A stretch of 64,000 nucleotides of DNA from Nocardia acidivorans NBRC 108247. GTDB taxonomy: Bacteria; Actinomycetota; Actinomycetes; Mycobacteriales; Mycobacteriaceae. This document shows positions 37,088 to 46,232 of this stretch, piece after piece. Each line of letters begins with the position of its first letter. The first letter of the stretch is position 1. Where the stretch lies: positions 1-64,000 of the forward strand of contig NZ_BDAW01000007.1 of NCBI RefSeq assembly GCF_001625085.1, read 5' to 3'. The notes under the pieces were generated by a model that worked only from the letters and a program-made list of their open reading frames with translations, was not told where the DNA came from and searched no databases. The position numbers and the translations under genes are program-made.

Positions 37088-38848
37088 ATGGCTGCCCGAT
37101 CCGAACTCCGCCGGATACTCCGGCTGTTCCATCCCTATCGTTCCCGGCTGGCCGTGGTGGGCGCGCTGGTCGGCCTGTCCTCGATCGTGGGACTGGCCTC
37201 GCCGTTCATGGTGCGCGGCGTCATCGACGACGCCCTGCCGCACGGACGGACCGGACTGTTGACGCTGCTGGCGGTCGGCATGATCGCGGTCGCCGCGCTC
37301 AGCGCCGTCTTCGGCGTCTTCCAGACCTACCTGTCGACCGCGGTCGGCCAGGAGGTCATGCATGATCTGCGCACCGCGGTCTACGCGCGGCTGCAATCCA
37401 TGCCGCTCTCGTTCTTCACCGCGACCCGCACCGGTGAGGTGCAATCGCGCATCGCCAATGACATCGGCGGTATGCAGTCCACGGTCACCTCGACCGCGAC
37501 CTCGCTGATCTCCAACTTCACCTCGGTGCTCGCGGCTGTCATCGCCATGTTCGCCCTCGATTGGCGACTGACCCTGGTCTCGCTGCTGATGCTGCCGTTC
37601 TTCGTCTGGATCTCGCGCCGGGTCGGTTCCGAGCGCCGCCGCATCACCGGGCAGCGCCAGAAGCAGCTCGCCGGCATGTCCGCGATCGTCGAGGAATCGC
37701 TCTCGGTGAGCGGAATCCTGTTGGGCCGCACCATGGGCCGCTCCCCGGCGCTGGTCGAGGATTTCTCGAAGGAGTCGCGCGGTCTGGTGGATCTGGAGAT
37801 TCGCTCCAGTATGGCCGGGCGCTGGCGGCAGTCGACCATCACCATCGTCATGGCGGCCATGCCCGCGGTCGTCTACTGGGCGGCCGGATTGACCGTCGCC
37901 GCCGGGCATCCGCTGGTGTCCATCGGCACCCTGGTGGCGTTCACCACCTTGCAGGCCGGGCTGTTGCGGCCCGCGGTCATGCTGCTCTCGACCGGTGTCG
38001 AGGTGCAGAGTTCCATGGCCCTGTTCGGCCGGATCTTCGAATACCTGGATCTGCGACCGGATATCGCCGAACCCGAGCATCCGGTGGCCTTGCCCGCCAA
38101 GGGTGTCACCGGTGCGGTGCGCTTCGACAAGGTCGGCTTCGCCTACGATCGGGCGGATCGGAATGTGCTGCACGACATCGATATCAGCGTTCCGGCCGGG
38201 ACCAGCCTGGCCATTGTCGGTGAAACCGGTTCGGGTAAAACGACTCTCGGTTACCTGACCGCGCGGCTCTACGATGCCAGTTCGGGCAGTGTCACCGTCG
38301 ACGGAATCGATGTACGCGACTTGAGTTTCGCGGATCTGTCCGCCACCGTCGGCGTCGTCTCCCAGGAGACCTACCTGTTCCACGCCTCGGTGGCCGAGAA
38401 CCTGCGCTTCGCCAAACCCGATGCGACGGACGAGGAACTGTACGCCGCCGCCCGCGCCGCCCAGATCCACGAGCACATCGCGTCGCTGCCCGACGGCTAC
38501 GACACCAAGGTCGGCGAACGCGGCTACCGCTTCTCCGGCGGCGAGAAGCAGCGCCTGGCCGTGGCCCGGGCCATCCTGCGCAATCCGCCGATCCTGGTCC
38601 TGGACGAGGCCACCAGCGCCCTGGACACCCGCACCGAACGCGAGGTCCAAGCCGCCATCGACGCCCTGTCGCAAGGCCGCACCACCATCACCATCGCCCA
38701 TCGCCTCTCGACCATCCGCAACGCCGATCAGATCGTCGTCCTGGACCGCGGCCGAGTCGTGGAACGCGGCACCCACGCGGAACTGCTGGCCCGCAACGGT
38801 TTCTACGCCGACCTGCTCGCCCGCGACGAGGTCCTCGCCGTGGCATGA
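37088..38848 (+). CDS. ABC-type multidrug exporter half-transporter (fused permease and ATPase)
   Basis: A 586-residue exporter subunit. Six membrane helices fill residues about 15-310. The ATPase has Walker A GETGSGKT (from residue 378), Q loop VVSQETYLFHASV, signature FSGGEKQR (482-489) and Walker B ILVLDEATSALD, all intact. The protein should act as a homodimer and expel hydrophobic compounds. The ATG follows AAGGAGG. It is controlled, by inference, through the divergent MarR protein. Confidence 0.93.
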   Translation: MAARSELRRILRLFHPYRSRLAVVGALVGLSSIVGLASPFMVRGVIDDALPHGRTGLLTLLAVGMIAVAALSAVFGVFQTYLSTAVGQEVMHDLRTAVYARLQSMPLSFFTATRTGEVQSRIANDIGGMQSTVTSTATSLISNFTSVLAAVIAMFALDWRLTLVSLLMLPFFVWISRRVGSERRRITGQRQKQLAGMSAIVEESLSVSGILLGRTMGRSPALVEDFSKESRGLVDLEIRSSMAGRWRQSTITIVMAAMPAVVYWAAGLTVAAGHPLVSIGTLVAFTTLQAGLLRPAVMLLSTGVEVQSSMALFGRIFEYLDLRPDIAEPEHPVALPAKGVTGAVRFDKVGFAYDRADRNVLHDIDISVPAGTSLAIVGETGSGKTTLGYLTARLYDASSGSVTVDGIDVRDLSFADLSATVGVVSQETYLFHASVAENLRFAKPDATDEELYAAARAAQIHEHIASLPDGYDTKVGERGYRFSGGEKQRLAVARAILRNPPILVLDEATSALDTRTEREVQAAIDALSQGRTTITIAHRLSTIRNADQIVVLDRGRVVERGTHAELLARNGFYADLLARDEVLAVA

Positions 38849-38860
38849 CCGGCGCGCGAA

Positions 38861-38890
38861 AGGGCGCGCTCCGAATCCGAAGCGCGCCCT
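38861..38890. terminator. Terminator between ABC exporter and convergent gene
   Basis: AGGGCGCGCT (38861-38870) pairs perfectly with AGCGCGCCCT (38881-38890) across 10 bases, between two convergent 3' ends. Confidence 0.8.
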
Positions 38891-38905
38891 CGTCGTATCC
38901 GCGAA

Positions 38906-39316
38906 CTACCCGATACCCGGAATGAACCCCGGGAACACGTAATGGCTGGCCCCGCCGCCGGGCGCGGCGGATCCGGTGAACGACGGGAAGTTGAACGGCA
39001 ACGCGACCAACTTATGCGGATTCCCCTCCGCATCGGCCTGCCAACATCCCGTGGAAACCCCGTGGAACCCGGTGCACACGATCCGAGTGCTGGTCCCATA
39101 CGGCGAGGTCAGCCGCGGGCTGGTATCGAGCGGATTCCAGTACCCGAGATCCCCGGGCGTCAGAAAGTTCTTGGTCTCGGTCACATAGATCGGACTGTTC
39201 GGCTGCTGCTGCGGCCACTCATCGGCGGCGGCCACCCCGGTGGCAACGGCGAATGCGGTGCCGGTGACGGCGGCCACGGCGGCGAGGCGGGCAATACTCC
39301 GAGTCACTGTCTTCAT
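38906..39316 (-). CDS. Small secreted protein of unknown function
   Basis: A 136-residue protein with a clear Sec signal peptide (residues 1 to about 31, ending ATGVAAA). The mature part has a conserved-looking core, ITETK-like strand, TPGDLGYWNPLDTSPRLTSPYG and two Cys (IVCTGFHGVSTGC) that could form a disulfide, then a Gly/Pro-rich C-terminus. I do not recognise the family. It looks like a short exported protein typical of Nocardia. GGAGGGG lies immediately before the ATG at unusually close spacing. Confidence 0.75.
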   Translation of the reverse strand: MKTVTRSIARLAAVAAVTGTAFAVATGVAAADEWPQQQPNSPIYVTETKNFLTPGDLGYWNPLDTSPRLTSPYGTSTRIVCTGFHGVSTGCWQADAEGNPHKLVALPFNFPSFTGSAAPGGGASHYVFPGFIPGIG

Positions 39317-39477
39317 AACCCCTCCATCGAACGTCGTGTGTCATACAGCGTCGCAGAGACCATCGAACAGCGAACATGCGGCTGTTACGTGAGTTCTGGC
39401 CCATTGTCCGAATTGTGTGGCCTGTGTCACCTCGACATGGTGGTTCACCGCGGCCCACGCCCGGCACCGGCACCTGT

Positions 39478-39483
39478 TATAGT
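39478..39483 (+). promoter_or_regulatory. -10 box for the kinase-lipoprotein-kinase operon
   Basis: TATAGT matches TANNNT closely and lies about 70 bases before the first kinase start. No good -35 box is present at the normal distance. Confidence 0.4.
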
Positions 39484-39550
39484 CCGTCCGGAGTCCTTGC
39501 CGCACAACCGGTTCGAGGCAGGGATGGGGTTGGCTGCGGGAGGGGACCCG

Positions 39551-41062
39551 GTGGATATCGCTGCGGGTACCGCATTCGCGGGTTATCGGATCGAACGGGT
39601 GCTGGGCTCGGGCGGTATGGGGACCGTCTATCTCGTGCAGCACCCTCGACTACCCCGCTACGACGCGCTCAAGGTGCTGGCGGCGGAGCGGTCGGGTGGA
39701 GCGCTGTTCCGGTCGAGTTTTCTGCGCGAGGGGGAGATCGCGGCGCGGGTGCGGCATCCGAATCTGGTTGCGGTGCATGATCGGGGCGAGTACGGCGGGC
39801 GACTGTGGATCGCCATGCAGTATGTGGCGGGGGTGAATCTGGCCGAGGTCATCCGGCGTGGTCCGCTATCGCCCGAACGCATTGTGCATGTGCTCACCGA
39901 GGCCGCGCGGGGGCTAGATGAACTGCATCGCGCCGGACTGCTGCATCGGGATGTGAAGCCCGCCAATATCCTGATCGACGAGCAGCCCGGCCGGCCGGAC
40001 CGGGTGCTGGTCACCGACTTCGGAATCGCGAGTGCGGCAGAGGAATCGGCGGTGATCGCGGCGGGCGGATTCACCGGCACGCTGGCGTACGCGGCGCCGG
40101 AGCAGCTCGATGACGAGCCATTCGATCATCGCGTCGACGTGTATGCCCTGGGCTGCACGCTCTTTCAGATGCTGACCGGATCGCTGCCGTTTCCCCGCGA
40201 TACCCCTGGCTCACTCATCTACGCGCATATGCACGAGGATCCGCCACCACCCTCGTCGCTGAATCCCTCCCTGCCGAAGGGATTCGACCGCGTGATCGCC
40301 AAGGCGATGGCGAAGGAGCGGGAGGACAGATACTCGAACTGCGGTGAGCTCGCCGCCGCGGCGGCGACCGCACTCGCGGGCGCGATGGATGAGCCGACCG
40401 CGCCGAAGTCCGGCATCACTCCGCGCCTGCACGGCCCGGGGGTCAGGCGTCGCGTCAAAGTACTGGCGGCCCTGGCCATCTCGGTTGTCGCGGTGGGTGC
40501 GGGCGTCGCGGCGGTGCGGACCCTGTCGGGCGATTCCGCACCTGGCGTGCCGGTGTCGAACCGCCCGGTCACCGGCACCATCGATCCCGCCTATTGGTCG
40601 GGTTACGCCTATATGGCGCAGACGTTCCCGGAATTGCTGCCGCCGACGCCGTACGGCAGCGGCTACCAGGAACTGACCGGGTGCATCCCGATCATCGGTG
40701 GCGATGACAAATCCTGGACCACCCCGGTCGCGGAGGGGCAGCTGTACTGCCTCGGCAATTCGGACCCGGTCTACTCGGTCTTCGTCAGCTGTAATGCCGA
40801 TCGGTCGCCCATCTCACCGGACTTCGGCATCGCACGCGCCGAGGGTGACGAGCGCTGGAGTCGTGCTTCGGGTTCGGGTCATCTGTTCTGGGGCACCGGT
40901 CGGCTGCGCGGTTCCAACACCATTCTCGACGATCAGAGCGTCGGGGTGCTGGATGTGTACTTCGATGAGCCCAGCCGCAATTTCTGTCGGCTCGCTGTAT
41001 ATGGGAATACCGCCAGCGGCGCTGAACTCCGTGCGGGCTGGTGGCCGAATGCGCCTATCTGA
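39551..41062 (+). CDS. Receptor Ser/Thr kinase with four-cysteine ectodomain (kinase A of pair)
   Basis: A 503-residue Hanks-type kinase. Catalytic elements: GSGGMG (19-24), Lys41, HRDVKPAN (from 132), DFG (156-158) and AAPEQ. One membrane helix follows at about 303-323. The outer domain (about 330-503) has four Cys and a pattern ELLPPTPYGSGYQ...WSRASGSGHLFWGTG that recurs in the second kinase at 42306. GTG at 39551 is selected for its strong AGGGG site; ATG at 39524 would add nine residues. The lipoprotein gene follows directly, and the three genes look like one operon. Confidence 0.9.
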   Translation: MDIAAGTAFAGYRIERVLGSGGMGTVYLVQHPRLPRYDALKVLAAERSGGALFRSSFLREGEIAARVRHPNLVAVHDRGEYGGRLWIAMQYVAGVNLAEVIRRGPLSPERIVHVLTEAARGLDELHRAGLLHRDVKPANILIDEQPGRPDRVLVTDFGIASAAEESAVIAAGGFTGTLAYAAPEQLDDEPFDHRVDVYALGCTLFQMLTGSLPFPRDTPGSLIYAHMHEDPPPPSSLNPSLPKGFDRVIAKAMAKEREDRYSNCGELAAAAATALAGAMDEPTAPKSGITPRLHGPGVRRRVKVLAALAISVVAVGAGVAAVRTLSGDSAPGVPVSNRPVTGTIDPAYWSGYAYMAQTFPELLPPTPYGSGYQELTGCIPIIGGDDKSWTTPVAEGQLYCLGNSDPVYSVFVSCNADRSPISPDFGIARAEGDERWSRASGSGHLFWGTGRLRGSNTILDDQSVGVLDVYFDEPSRNFCRLAVYGNTASGAELRAGWWPNAPI

Positions 41063-41066
41063 CATA

Positions 41067-42302
41067 ATGTTTCGTTCCGCGCGCCGGTATGTGATCGCGC
41101 TGTGCGCGGTGGCGATCGCGAGCGGCTGCACGATCGCGGGCACGCCGATCGGCCAGTACCCCGATCCGTCGTCGATGGATGTGGGCGCGTTCGCGATCCA
41201 TCGCCTGGAGGAACCGCCGGGCAATGAGGAATACGGCCGGGTGGTCGAATCCACCCGAATGGTCGAGGCGCTGATCGATCCCGTCGAAGCCGATCCGACC
41301 CTGGTGAATCCGCTGAGCCCCAATGGCGTTCATCTGCTGCCGACCCCGGCGAAAGCTACCCTGCTGCTGGCCGCACCCGTGCGCGCGGTGCTGCAACGCG
41401 AGGGGATGCTCGCGGGCGCGGCGGTCGGAGGCACCGAGACCCGGGCCGGCTCCAGTCCGGAGGTCGGGGCGGCACGGGTGCTGTCGCTCTTGCTGCTGCG
41501 CTTCCCGGATCCGGACGCGGCCCAGCGCGCGGCCCGGGACATCGACGCCGTCGACGCGGCGATGAGCTCGGACAATGCCGCCCTGCCGATCCCGGGATAT
41601 CCTGCCGCGCACGCACATTGGCGTCCCGGCGTACCGACGGCGGCGGCCACGATGGCCGACGGCGTCTTCGTGATCAGTCTCTATGTCGGCGAGACCATCT
41701 CGGAACCGGCGGCACTGACCGATCTGGCGGGTAAGGGGTTCGCCGCGCAACTGCCCAGACTGCGGGATTTCGCGGTCACCCCGCGTGACCAGCTGCCCCA
41801 TCTGCCACTGGATCGCGAGGGAATGCTGGCGCGCATCGTGCCGGAGGCTCCCGGCCACTGGCCGTATCCGGTCGTGGTGGTCAACACCCCGCAGCGCGCG
41901 GCTAGCTGGTCCGAGGTGATCCGCGGCGAGGGCGTGGTGTACGGCCCGCGCGGCGCACGCCTGTGGAACAACCACGCGCAGACCGACTCCGGGATCGAGT
42001 TGCAGGCGGTGAACGGCCTGACCTCCCTCATGCGGTACTCGTCCGCCACCGCCGCGCGCGCCGCGTACGACCGGACGGTGCGCGATTATCTGACCTCGGG
42101 GCTGCGGGAGGTGCCCGGTCCGACCGGCCTGCCGGATATCTTCTGCGCGGAGGACAGTGCGCGCGGCGGGAAGAAATGGCTGCTGCGATACGGCTGCCGA
42201 CTGCTGTACGGGCGCTATCAGGCCATGCTGGTGGGCCCCGATATCGCCGCCATGCGGCAGCGTCTCACCGCCCAATACGGCCTGCTCGTGACCGGCGACT
42301 GA
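41067..42302 (+). CDS. Lipoprotein of the DUF7373 type
   Basis: A 411-residue exported protein. The signal peptide ends in lipobox ASGC about 18 residues from the ATG at 41067, so it should be anchored to the outer face of the membrane. The rest has repeated helical segments (LLLLRFPDPDAAQRAARDIDAVDAA, YSSATAARAAYDRTVRDYL) of the kind NCBI groups as DUF7373 lipoproteins in Nocardia and Mycobacterium. It lies between two kinase genes with gaps of only 4 and 3 bases, which suggests that it works with their sensor domains. ATG at 41049 inside the kinase gene is an alternative start. Confidence 0.8.
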   Translation: MFRSARRYVIALCAVAIASGCTIAGTPIGQYPDPSSMDVGAFAIHRLEEPPGNEEYGRVVESTRMVEALIDPVEADPTLVNPLSPNGVHLLPTPAKATLLLAAPVRAVLQREGMLAGAAVGGTETRAGSSPEVGAARVLSLLLLRFPDPDAAQRAARDIDAVDAAMSSDNAALPIPGYPAAHAHWRPGVPTAAATMADGVFVISLYVGETISEPAALTDLAGKGFAAQLPRLRDFAVTPRDQLPHLPLDREGMLARIVPEAPGHWPYPVVVVNTPQRAASWSEVIRGEGVVYGPRGARLWNNHAQTDSGIELQAVNGLTSLMRYSSATAARAAYDRTVRDYLTSGLREVPGPTGLPDIFCAEDSARGGKKWLLRYGCRLLYGRYQAMLVGPDIAAMRQRLTAQYGLLVTGD

Positions 42303-42305
42303 GCG

Positions 42306-43814
42306 ATGGCCGCACTACCGGTCCCGGGCGAGATCTTCGCCGGATACCGCATCGAGCGCGTACTCGGCAGGGGTGAACGCGGCCGGGTGTACCTCGCCGC
42401 TCACCCCCGTCTGCCGCGCCGTGATGTGCTGAAGGTGCTGCCGCCCAGTGAGGATTTCGAGTTCACCGCCCGGTTCGCGCGTGAAGCGGAACTGGTCGCC
42501 GGGCTGGAGCATCCGAATATCGTGCGGGTGTACGACCGCGGTGTGGAACGCGGATGTCTGTGGCTCGCCATGGGATTCATCGACGGCGTCGACGCCGCCG
42601 AGCTGATCCGACGCAATCCCGAAGGCGTGCCGCCCGCGCAGGCGGTCCGTATCATCACCGAGGTGGCCCGCGGTCTCGATGCGGCCCATCACAACGGGCT
42701 GTTGCACCGGGATGTGAAACCCGCCAATATTCTGCTCGAAACCCGCTCCGGGGAAACGGATCTGGCGTACATCTCGGATTTCGGGGTGGCCCGATCCATG
42801 GCCGAGAGCGAGGCGCTGACCGAAGCGGGCGCGGTGCTCGCGACCCTGGACTATGCCGCACCGGAGTTGCTGGCGGGCGAGACCGTCGACGAGCGCGTCG
42901 ATGTGTACGCGCTCGGGTGCACCATATTCGAACTGCTCACCGGCACCGTGCCTTTCCCGGCATGCAGTCCGGCCGCGCAGATCCGGGCGCAGCTGAACGC
43001 GCCGCCACCGCGCGCCTCGGAACGTAATCCCCAGCTGCCCAGGGCGATCGACGCGGTCATCGCCCGTGCCCTGGCGAAAAGCCCACAGCGCCGCTATCCC
43101 TCCGCCGGTGCGCTGGCGCGGGCCGCTGCGACGGCACTGGATCCCGCGGCGCTGCGGCGGACCCGGCGGCGTGGACGACTGCTCGCCGCCCTCGCTGCCG
43201 CCGCGGTCATCGCGGTGTTCGTCACCGGTGCGCTCGCGTGGCAGCGGGATTGGTTCGCGCATTCGCCGTCGGCACTGTCCACGACCCTGACGACCGGCAG
43301 CGCGACTCCGGTCGCCACGACGGACGGCACCAGGTCGTGGGGCTCCTACGAGTTTGTGGTGCGGGCCTTCGCCACACTGCTGCCGCCCACCCCGCTCGCC
43401 AGCGGTTATCAGGCCCTGCGGTGCGTTCCGGTTAATGCCCATCGGGGTGATGTCAAGATCACCGCTCCGCTCGGGGAGGTCGCGAGTATGCGTTGCAATG
43501 GCAATGGCACTCCGCTGGTGTGGTTGTTCGTGGACTGCAATGTGGATCGCACGCCCAGGAGCCTCGACGTGGCGGGCGAGGAATCGATTCAGGGCGATCG
43601 GCTGTGGAGCCGAACCTCCGGGAGTGGGCGGCTGGTGTGGGGGACCGGTATCGCGGTCGAGACCGGCCGGGGTGAGGATGCCGACGGCATGCCGACCGGC
43701 AAGTTGCACATCGCCTTCGACGATGCCGCGCGCAGCTTCTGCACCCTCGATGCCTGGGGCGGGGCCACCGGCCAGGATCTGGTCGACACCTGGTGGCCGA
43801 CGGCGCCGCTGTGA
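42306..43814 (+). CDS. Receptor Ser/Thr kinase with four-cysteine ectodomain (kinase B of pair)
   Basis: A 502-residue kinase with loop GRGERG (21-26), Lys43, HRDVKPAN (from 134), DFG (158-160) and AAPEL, hence likely active. Its membrane helix is at about 291-312. The outer domain matches that of kinase A: LLPPTPLASGYQ, four Cys in the same order, DCNVDRTP and WSRTSGSGRLVWGTG, ending in a Trp-Trp-Pro-Thr/Asn-Ala-Pro motif in both. The loop before HRD and the C-terminal tails differ, so they are diverged paralogues. It starts three bases after the lipoprotein stop. Confidence 0.9.
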   Translation: MAALPVPGEIFAGYRIERVLGRGERGRVYLAAHPRLPRRDVLKVLPPSEDFEFTARFAREAELVAGLEHPNIVRVYDRGVERGCLWLAMGFIDGVDAAELIRRNPEGVPPAQAVRIITEVARGLDAAHHNGLLHRDVKPANILLETRSGETDLAYISDFGVARSMAESEALTEAGAVLATLDYAAPELLAGETVDERVDVYALGCTIFELLTGTVPFPACSPAAQIRAQLNAPPPRASERNPQLPRAIDAVIARALAKSPQRRYPSAGALARAAATALDPAALRRTRRRGRLLAALAAAAVIAVFVTGALAWQRDWFAHSPSALSTTLTTGSATPVATTDGTRSWGSYEFVVRAFATLLPPTPLASGYQALRCVPVNAHRGDVKITAPLGEVASMRCNGNGTPLVWLFVDCNVDRTPRSLDVAGEESIQGDRLWSRTSGSGRLVWGTGIAVETGRGEDADGMPTGKLHIAFDDAARSFCTLDAWGGATGQDLVDTWWPTAPL

Positions 43815-43821
43815 GGGGCCG

Positions 43822-45273
43822 CTATACCCGCCGGATGCGCCGATAGGTCGGTGCCGCAGCGGCGGCCAGGACCAAATGGGCTGCGAGGGAGTCGATTTCG
43901 GTGCTGCGCGGGGTGGCGATGGTCAGGCGCAGGTGGTCGGTGTGCGGATGATCGGTGACTTCGAACGGACCGCCGGGGGCGGCTTTGATACCGGCCGCCG
44001 CCAGGGAGATCATGGCGGCGTTCTCATCGGCGACCGGGAGCCAGAGATTGATGCCGTCGCCGCGGGCCACGGGGATGTGCTGGCGGTGCAGGGCTTCGCG
44101 CAGCGCGTTGGCTCGGCCGCGGTAGGTGGTGCGGGCGGTGGCCACGGTGTGCCGGGCGGTGTCGTCGGTGAGCATATGCAGCAGTACCCGTTGCAGCAGG
44201 CGGCTGGTCCAGCCCGGGCCGAGCATGCGGCGTTCGATGACCGGATCGAGGAAGCGGGCCGGGCCGCCGACGACCGCCAGACGCAGGTCGGCGCCATGCG
44301 ATTTCGAGTACGAACGGATATGCACGGTGCGGTCGGGTAGGCGGCTGCCCAGCGAACGCGCCGGCGTGTGGGCGATGCCGTCGGAATGGTCGTCCTCGAT
44401 GATCAGCAGGGCTGAATCGGCCAGGGCGTCGGTCAGTTCGCGCACCCTGGCGAGGGAAAGGGAAGCGCCGGTGGGGTTTTGGGCGCGGGGTTGGAGTAGG
44501 AGGGCGGTGGGGGAATGGCGGTGGAGGGCGGCGGTGAGGTCGGTGGGGAGGGGGCCGGATTCGTCCAGGGCCACGGGGATGGGGCGGGCGCCTATGCGGC
44601 AGAGCAGGTCGAGGAAGGGTGGGAAGCAGGGGTTTTCGACGAGGACGGCGTCGCCGAGGCGGATATGGGCGGCGAGGAGGCGGTCTACGGCGTCGAGGGC
44701 GCCGTCCAGGACGGTGAAGCGTTCGGCGCGCATGGGCCAGTCGGCTCGGACGGTGGCCTCGAGTTCGGGCAGGACCGGTTCGCCGAGGTAGGTGGCGGAG
44801 AGGTCGTCTATGGCGTTGTCGCCGCCGAGGGCGCGCAGGGCGGCGGTGAGGTCGGGCAGCAGAGCCGGATCGGGGACGCCTCGGGAGAGGTCTATGCGGA
44901 AGTTGTTGTCGGACTGGGAATGCAGTCGCTGGTAGCGGCCGGCGGCGGTGATGGGGGGTGGTTGCGGGGGTGTGCCCACGAAAGTTCCGGCGCGGCCGCG
45001 GGCGACGATGGCGCCGGCGGCGGCCAGGGCGCGCCAGGCCTGGTTGACCGTGGCGGGGGAGACCTTGAGGACGCGGGAGACCTCGCGGACGGTGGGCAGT
45101 CGGGTGCCGGGTGGGAGGGCGCCGGAGCGGATGCGGCGGCTGACGGCGGCGGCTATGCCCGCGGCGGTGCGGTCGTGGACCCCTGACAGGAAGTCGGCGG
45201 CGTCGGGACCGGCCGGGACCGCCGTGGCGCTGGGAGCGCTGTCGGGGACGACCGGGCCGAGTTCCGTTGTCAC
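43822..45273 (-). CDS. MocR-type regulator (GntR wing fused to aminotransferase fold)
   Basis: A 483-residue PdxR/MocR regulator. Residues about 35-105 form the GntR winged helix-turn-helix (RRIRSGALPPGTRLPTVREVSRVLKVSPATVNQAWRAL). The rest is a class I aminotransferase fold with the PLP lysine in SYSKSHGADLR and RAQNPTG upstream. Such proteins sense PLP-bound amines or amino acids. It is divergent from the pyrimidine degradation operon and has two palindromes in the shared intergenic region, so regulation of that operon, perhaps by beta-alanine or a ureido compound, is likely by context. GTG start at 45273. Confidence 0.9.
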   Translation of the reverse strand: MTTELGPVVPDSAPSATAVPAGPDAADFLSGVHDRTAAGIAAAVSRRIRSGALPPGTRLPTVREVSRVLKVSPATVNQAWRALAAAGAIVARGRAGTFVGTPPQPPPITAAGRYQRLHSQSDNNFRIDLSRGVPDPALLPDLTAALRALGGDNAIDDLSATYLGEPVLPELEATVRADWPMRAERFTVLDGALDAVDRLLAAHIRLGDAVLVENPCFPPFLDLLCRIGARPIPVALDESGPLPTDLTAALHRHSPTALLLQPRAQNPTGASLSLARVRELTDALADSALLIIEDDHSDGIAHTPARSLGSRLPDRTVHIRSYSKSHGADLRLAVVGGPARFLDPVIERRMLGPGWTSRLLQRVLLHMLTDDTARHTVATARTTYRGRANALREALHRQHIPVARGDGINLWLPVADENAAMISLAAAGIKAAPGGPFEVTDHPHTDHLRLTIATPRSTEIDSLAAHLVLAAAAAPTYRRIRRV

Positions 45274-45334
45274 GCTTTCATTCTGCGATGGCGCATGCGT
45301 CGGGAACGGTGTCGTCCCCAGGATTTACGGTCAC

Positions 45335-45374
45335 GAAACTGTTTCCGTCAACTTGTAACACAACGAAATTCGTT
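45335..45374. promoter_or_regulatory. Two palindromes in the MocR/amidohydrolase divergent region
   Basis: GAAACTGTTTC (45335-45345) is a perfect 5+1+5 palindrome. AACGAAATTCGTT (45362-45374) is a perfect 6+1+6 palindrome. Their centres are 28 bases apart, close to the amidohydrolase start. They are the best operator candidates for the MocR protein. Confidence 0.55.
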
Positions 45375-45395
45375 TCAGGTGCAGTATCACAAAGT

Positions 45396-46232
45396 ATGGC
45401 AATCGTTCGAGCTGCGCTGGTCCAGACGAACTGGACCGGCGACAAAGAGTCCATGATCAAGGCGCATGAGGATTATGCGCGGCAGGCCGCCGCGGCCGGG
45501 GCGAAGGTGATCTGCTTTCAGGAGCTGTTCTACGGGCCGTATTTCTGCCAGGTCCAGGACGCCAAGTACTACGAATACGCCGAATCCGTACCCGGACCCA
45601 CCGTGGACCGGTTCGCCGCGCTGGCACGCGAACTGGGCATGGTGATGGTGCTGCCGGTATACGAGCAGGAGCAGTCCGGGCTGCTGTACAACACCGCCGC
45701 GGTGATCGACGCGGACGGCAGCTACCTCGGTAAGTACCGCAAACATCACATTCCGCAGGTCAAGGGTTTCTGGGAGAAGTTCTACTTCCGGCCCGGCAAC
45801 TCCGGCTGGCCGGTGTTCGACACCGCAGTCGGCAAGGTCGGGGTCTATATCTGTTACGACCGGCATTTCCCGGAGGGCTGGCGCGCGCTGGGCCTGGCCG
45901 GCGCGGAGATCGTGTTCAATCCCTCCGCGACCTCGCGCGGCCTGTCGAGTTATCTGTGGAAGCTGGAACAGCCCGCCGCCGCGGTCGCCAACGAGTACTA
46001 CATCGGCGCGATCAACCGGGTCGGCATCGAGGAACTCGGCGATGACGATTTCTACGGGACCAGCTACTTCGTCGACCCCGAGGGCAAATTCGTCGGTGCG
46101 GTCGCCTCGGACACCAGCCCGGAGCTGGTGGTGCGCGATCTCGATATGGATCTGATCAAGGTGGTGCGCGATCGCTGGGCCTTCTATCGCGACCGCCGCC
46201 CGGACGCCTACGGACCGCTGGTGAACCCCTGA
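45396..46232 (+). CDS. N-carbamoyl-beta-alanine amidohydrolase (nitrilase superfamily)
   Basis: A 278-residue carbon-nitrogen hydrolase with the catalytic triad Glu43 (CFQELF), Lys116 (KYRKHHIP) and Cys153 (ICYDRHFPEGWR). The overall pattern, including GFWEKFYFRPGNSGWPVF, is that of beta-ureidopropionase and N-carbamoylputrescine amidase. Its position before dihydropyrimidinase favours N-carbamoyl-beta-alanine, giving beta-alanine, CO2 and ammonia. The start has no ribosome-binding site. The stop overlaps the ATG of the next gene by one base. Confidence 0.88.
   Translation: MAIVRAALVQTNWTGDKESMIKAHEDYARQAAAAGAKVICFQELFYGPYFCQVQDAKYYEYAESVPGPTVDRFAALARELGMVMVLPVYEQEQSGLLYNTAAVIDADGSYLGKYRKHHIPQVKGFWEKFYFRPGNSGWPVFDTAVGKVGVYICYDRHFPEGWRALGLAGAEIVFNPSATSRGLSSYLWKLEQPAAAVANEYYIGAINRVGIEELGDDDFYGTSYFVDPEGKFVGAVASDTSPELVVRDLDMDLIKVVRDRWAFYRDRRPDAYGPLVNP

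Noticed and set aside
41055..42275. 406-codon frame antisense to the DUF7373 lipoprotein
   Set aside because: No domain, and the plus-strand frame has a lipobox and sits in an operon with matching spacing.
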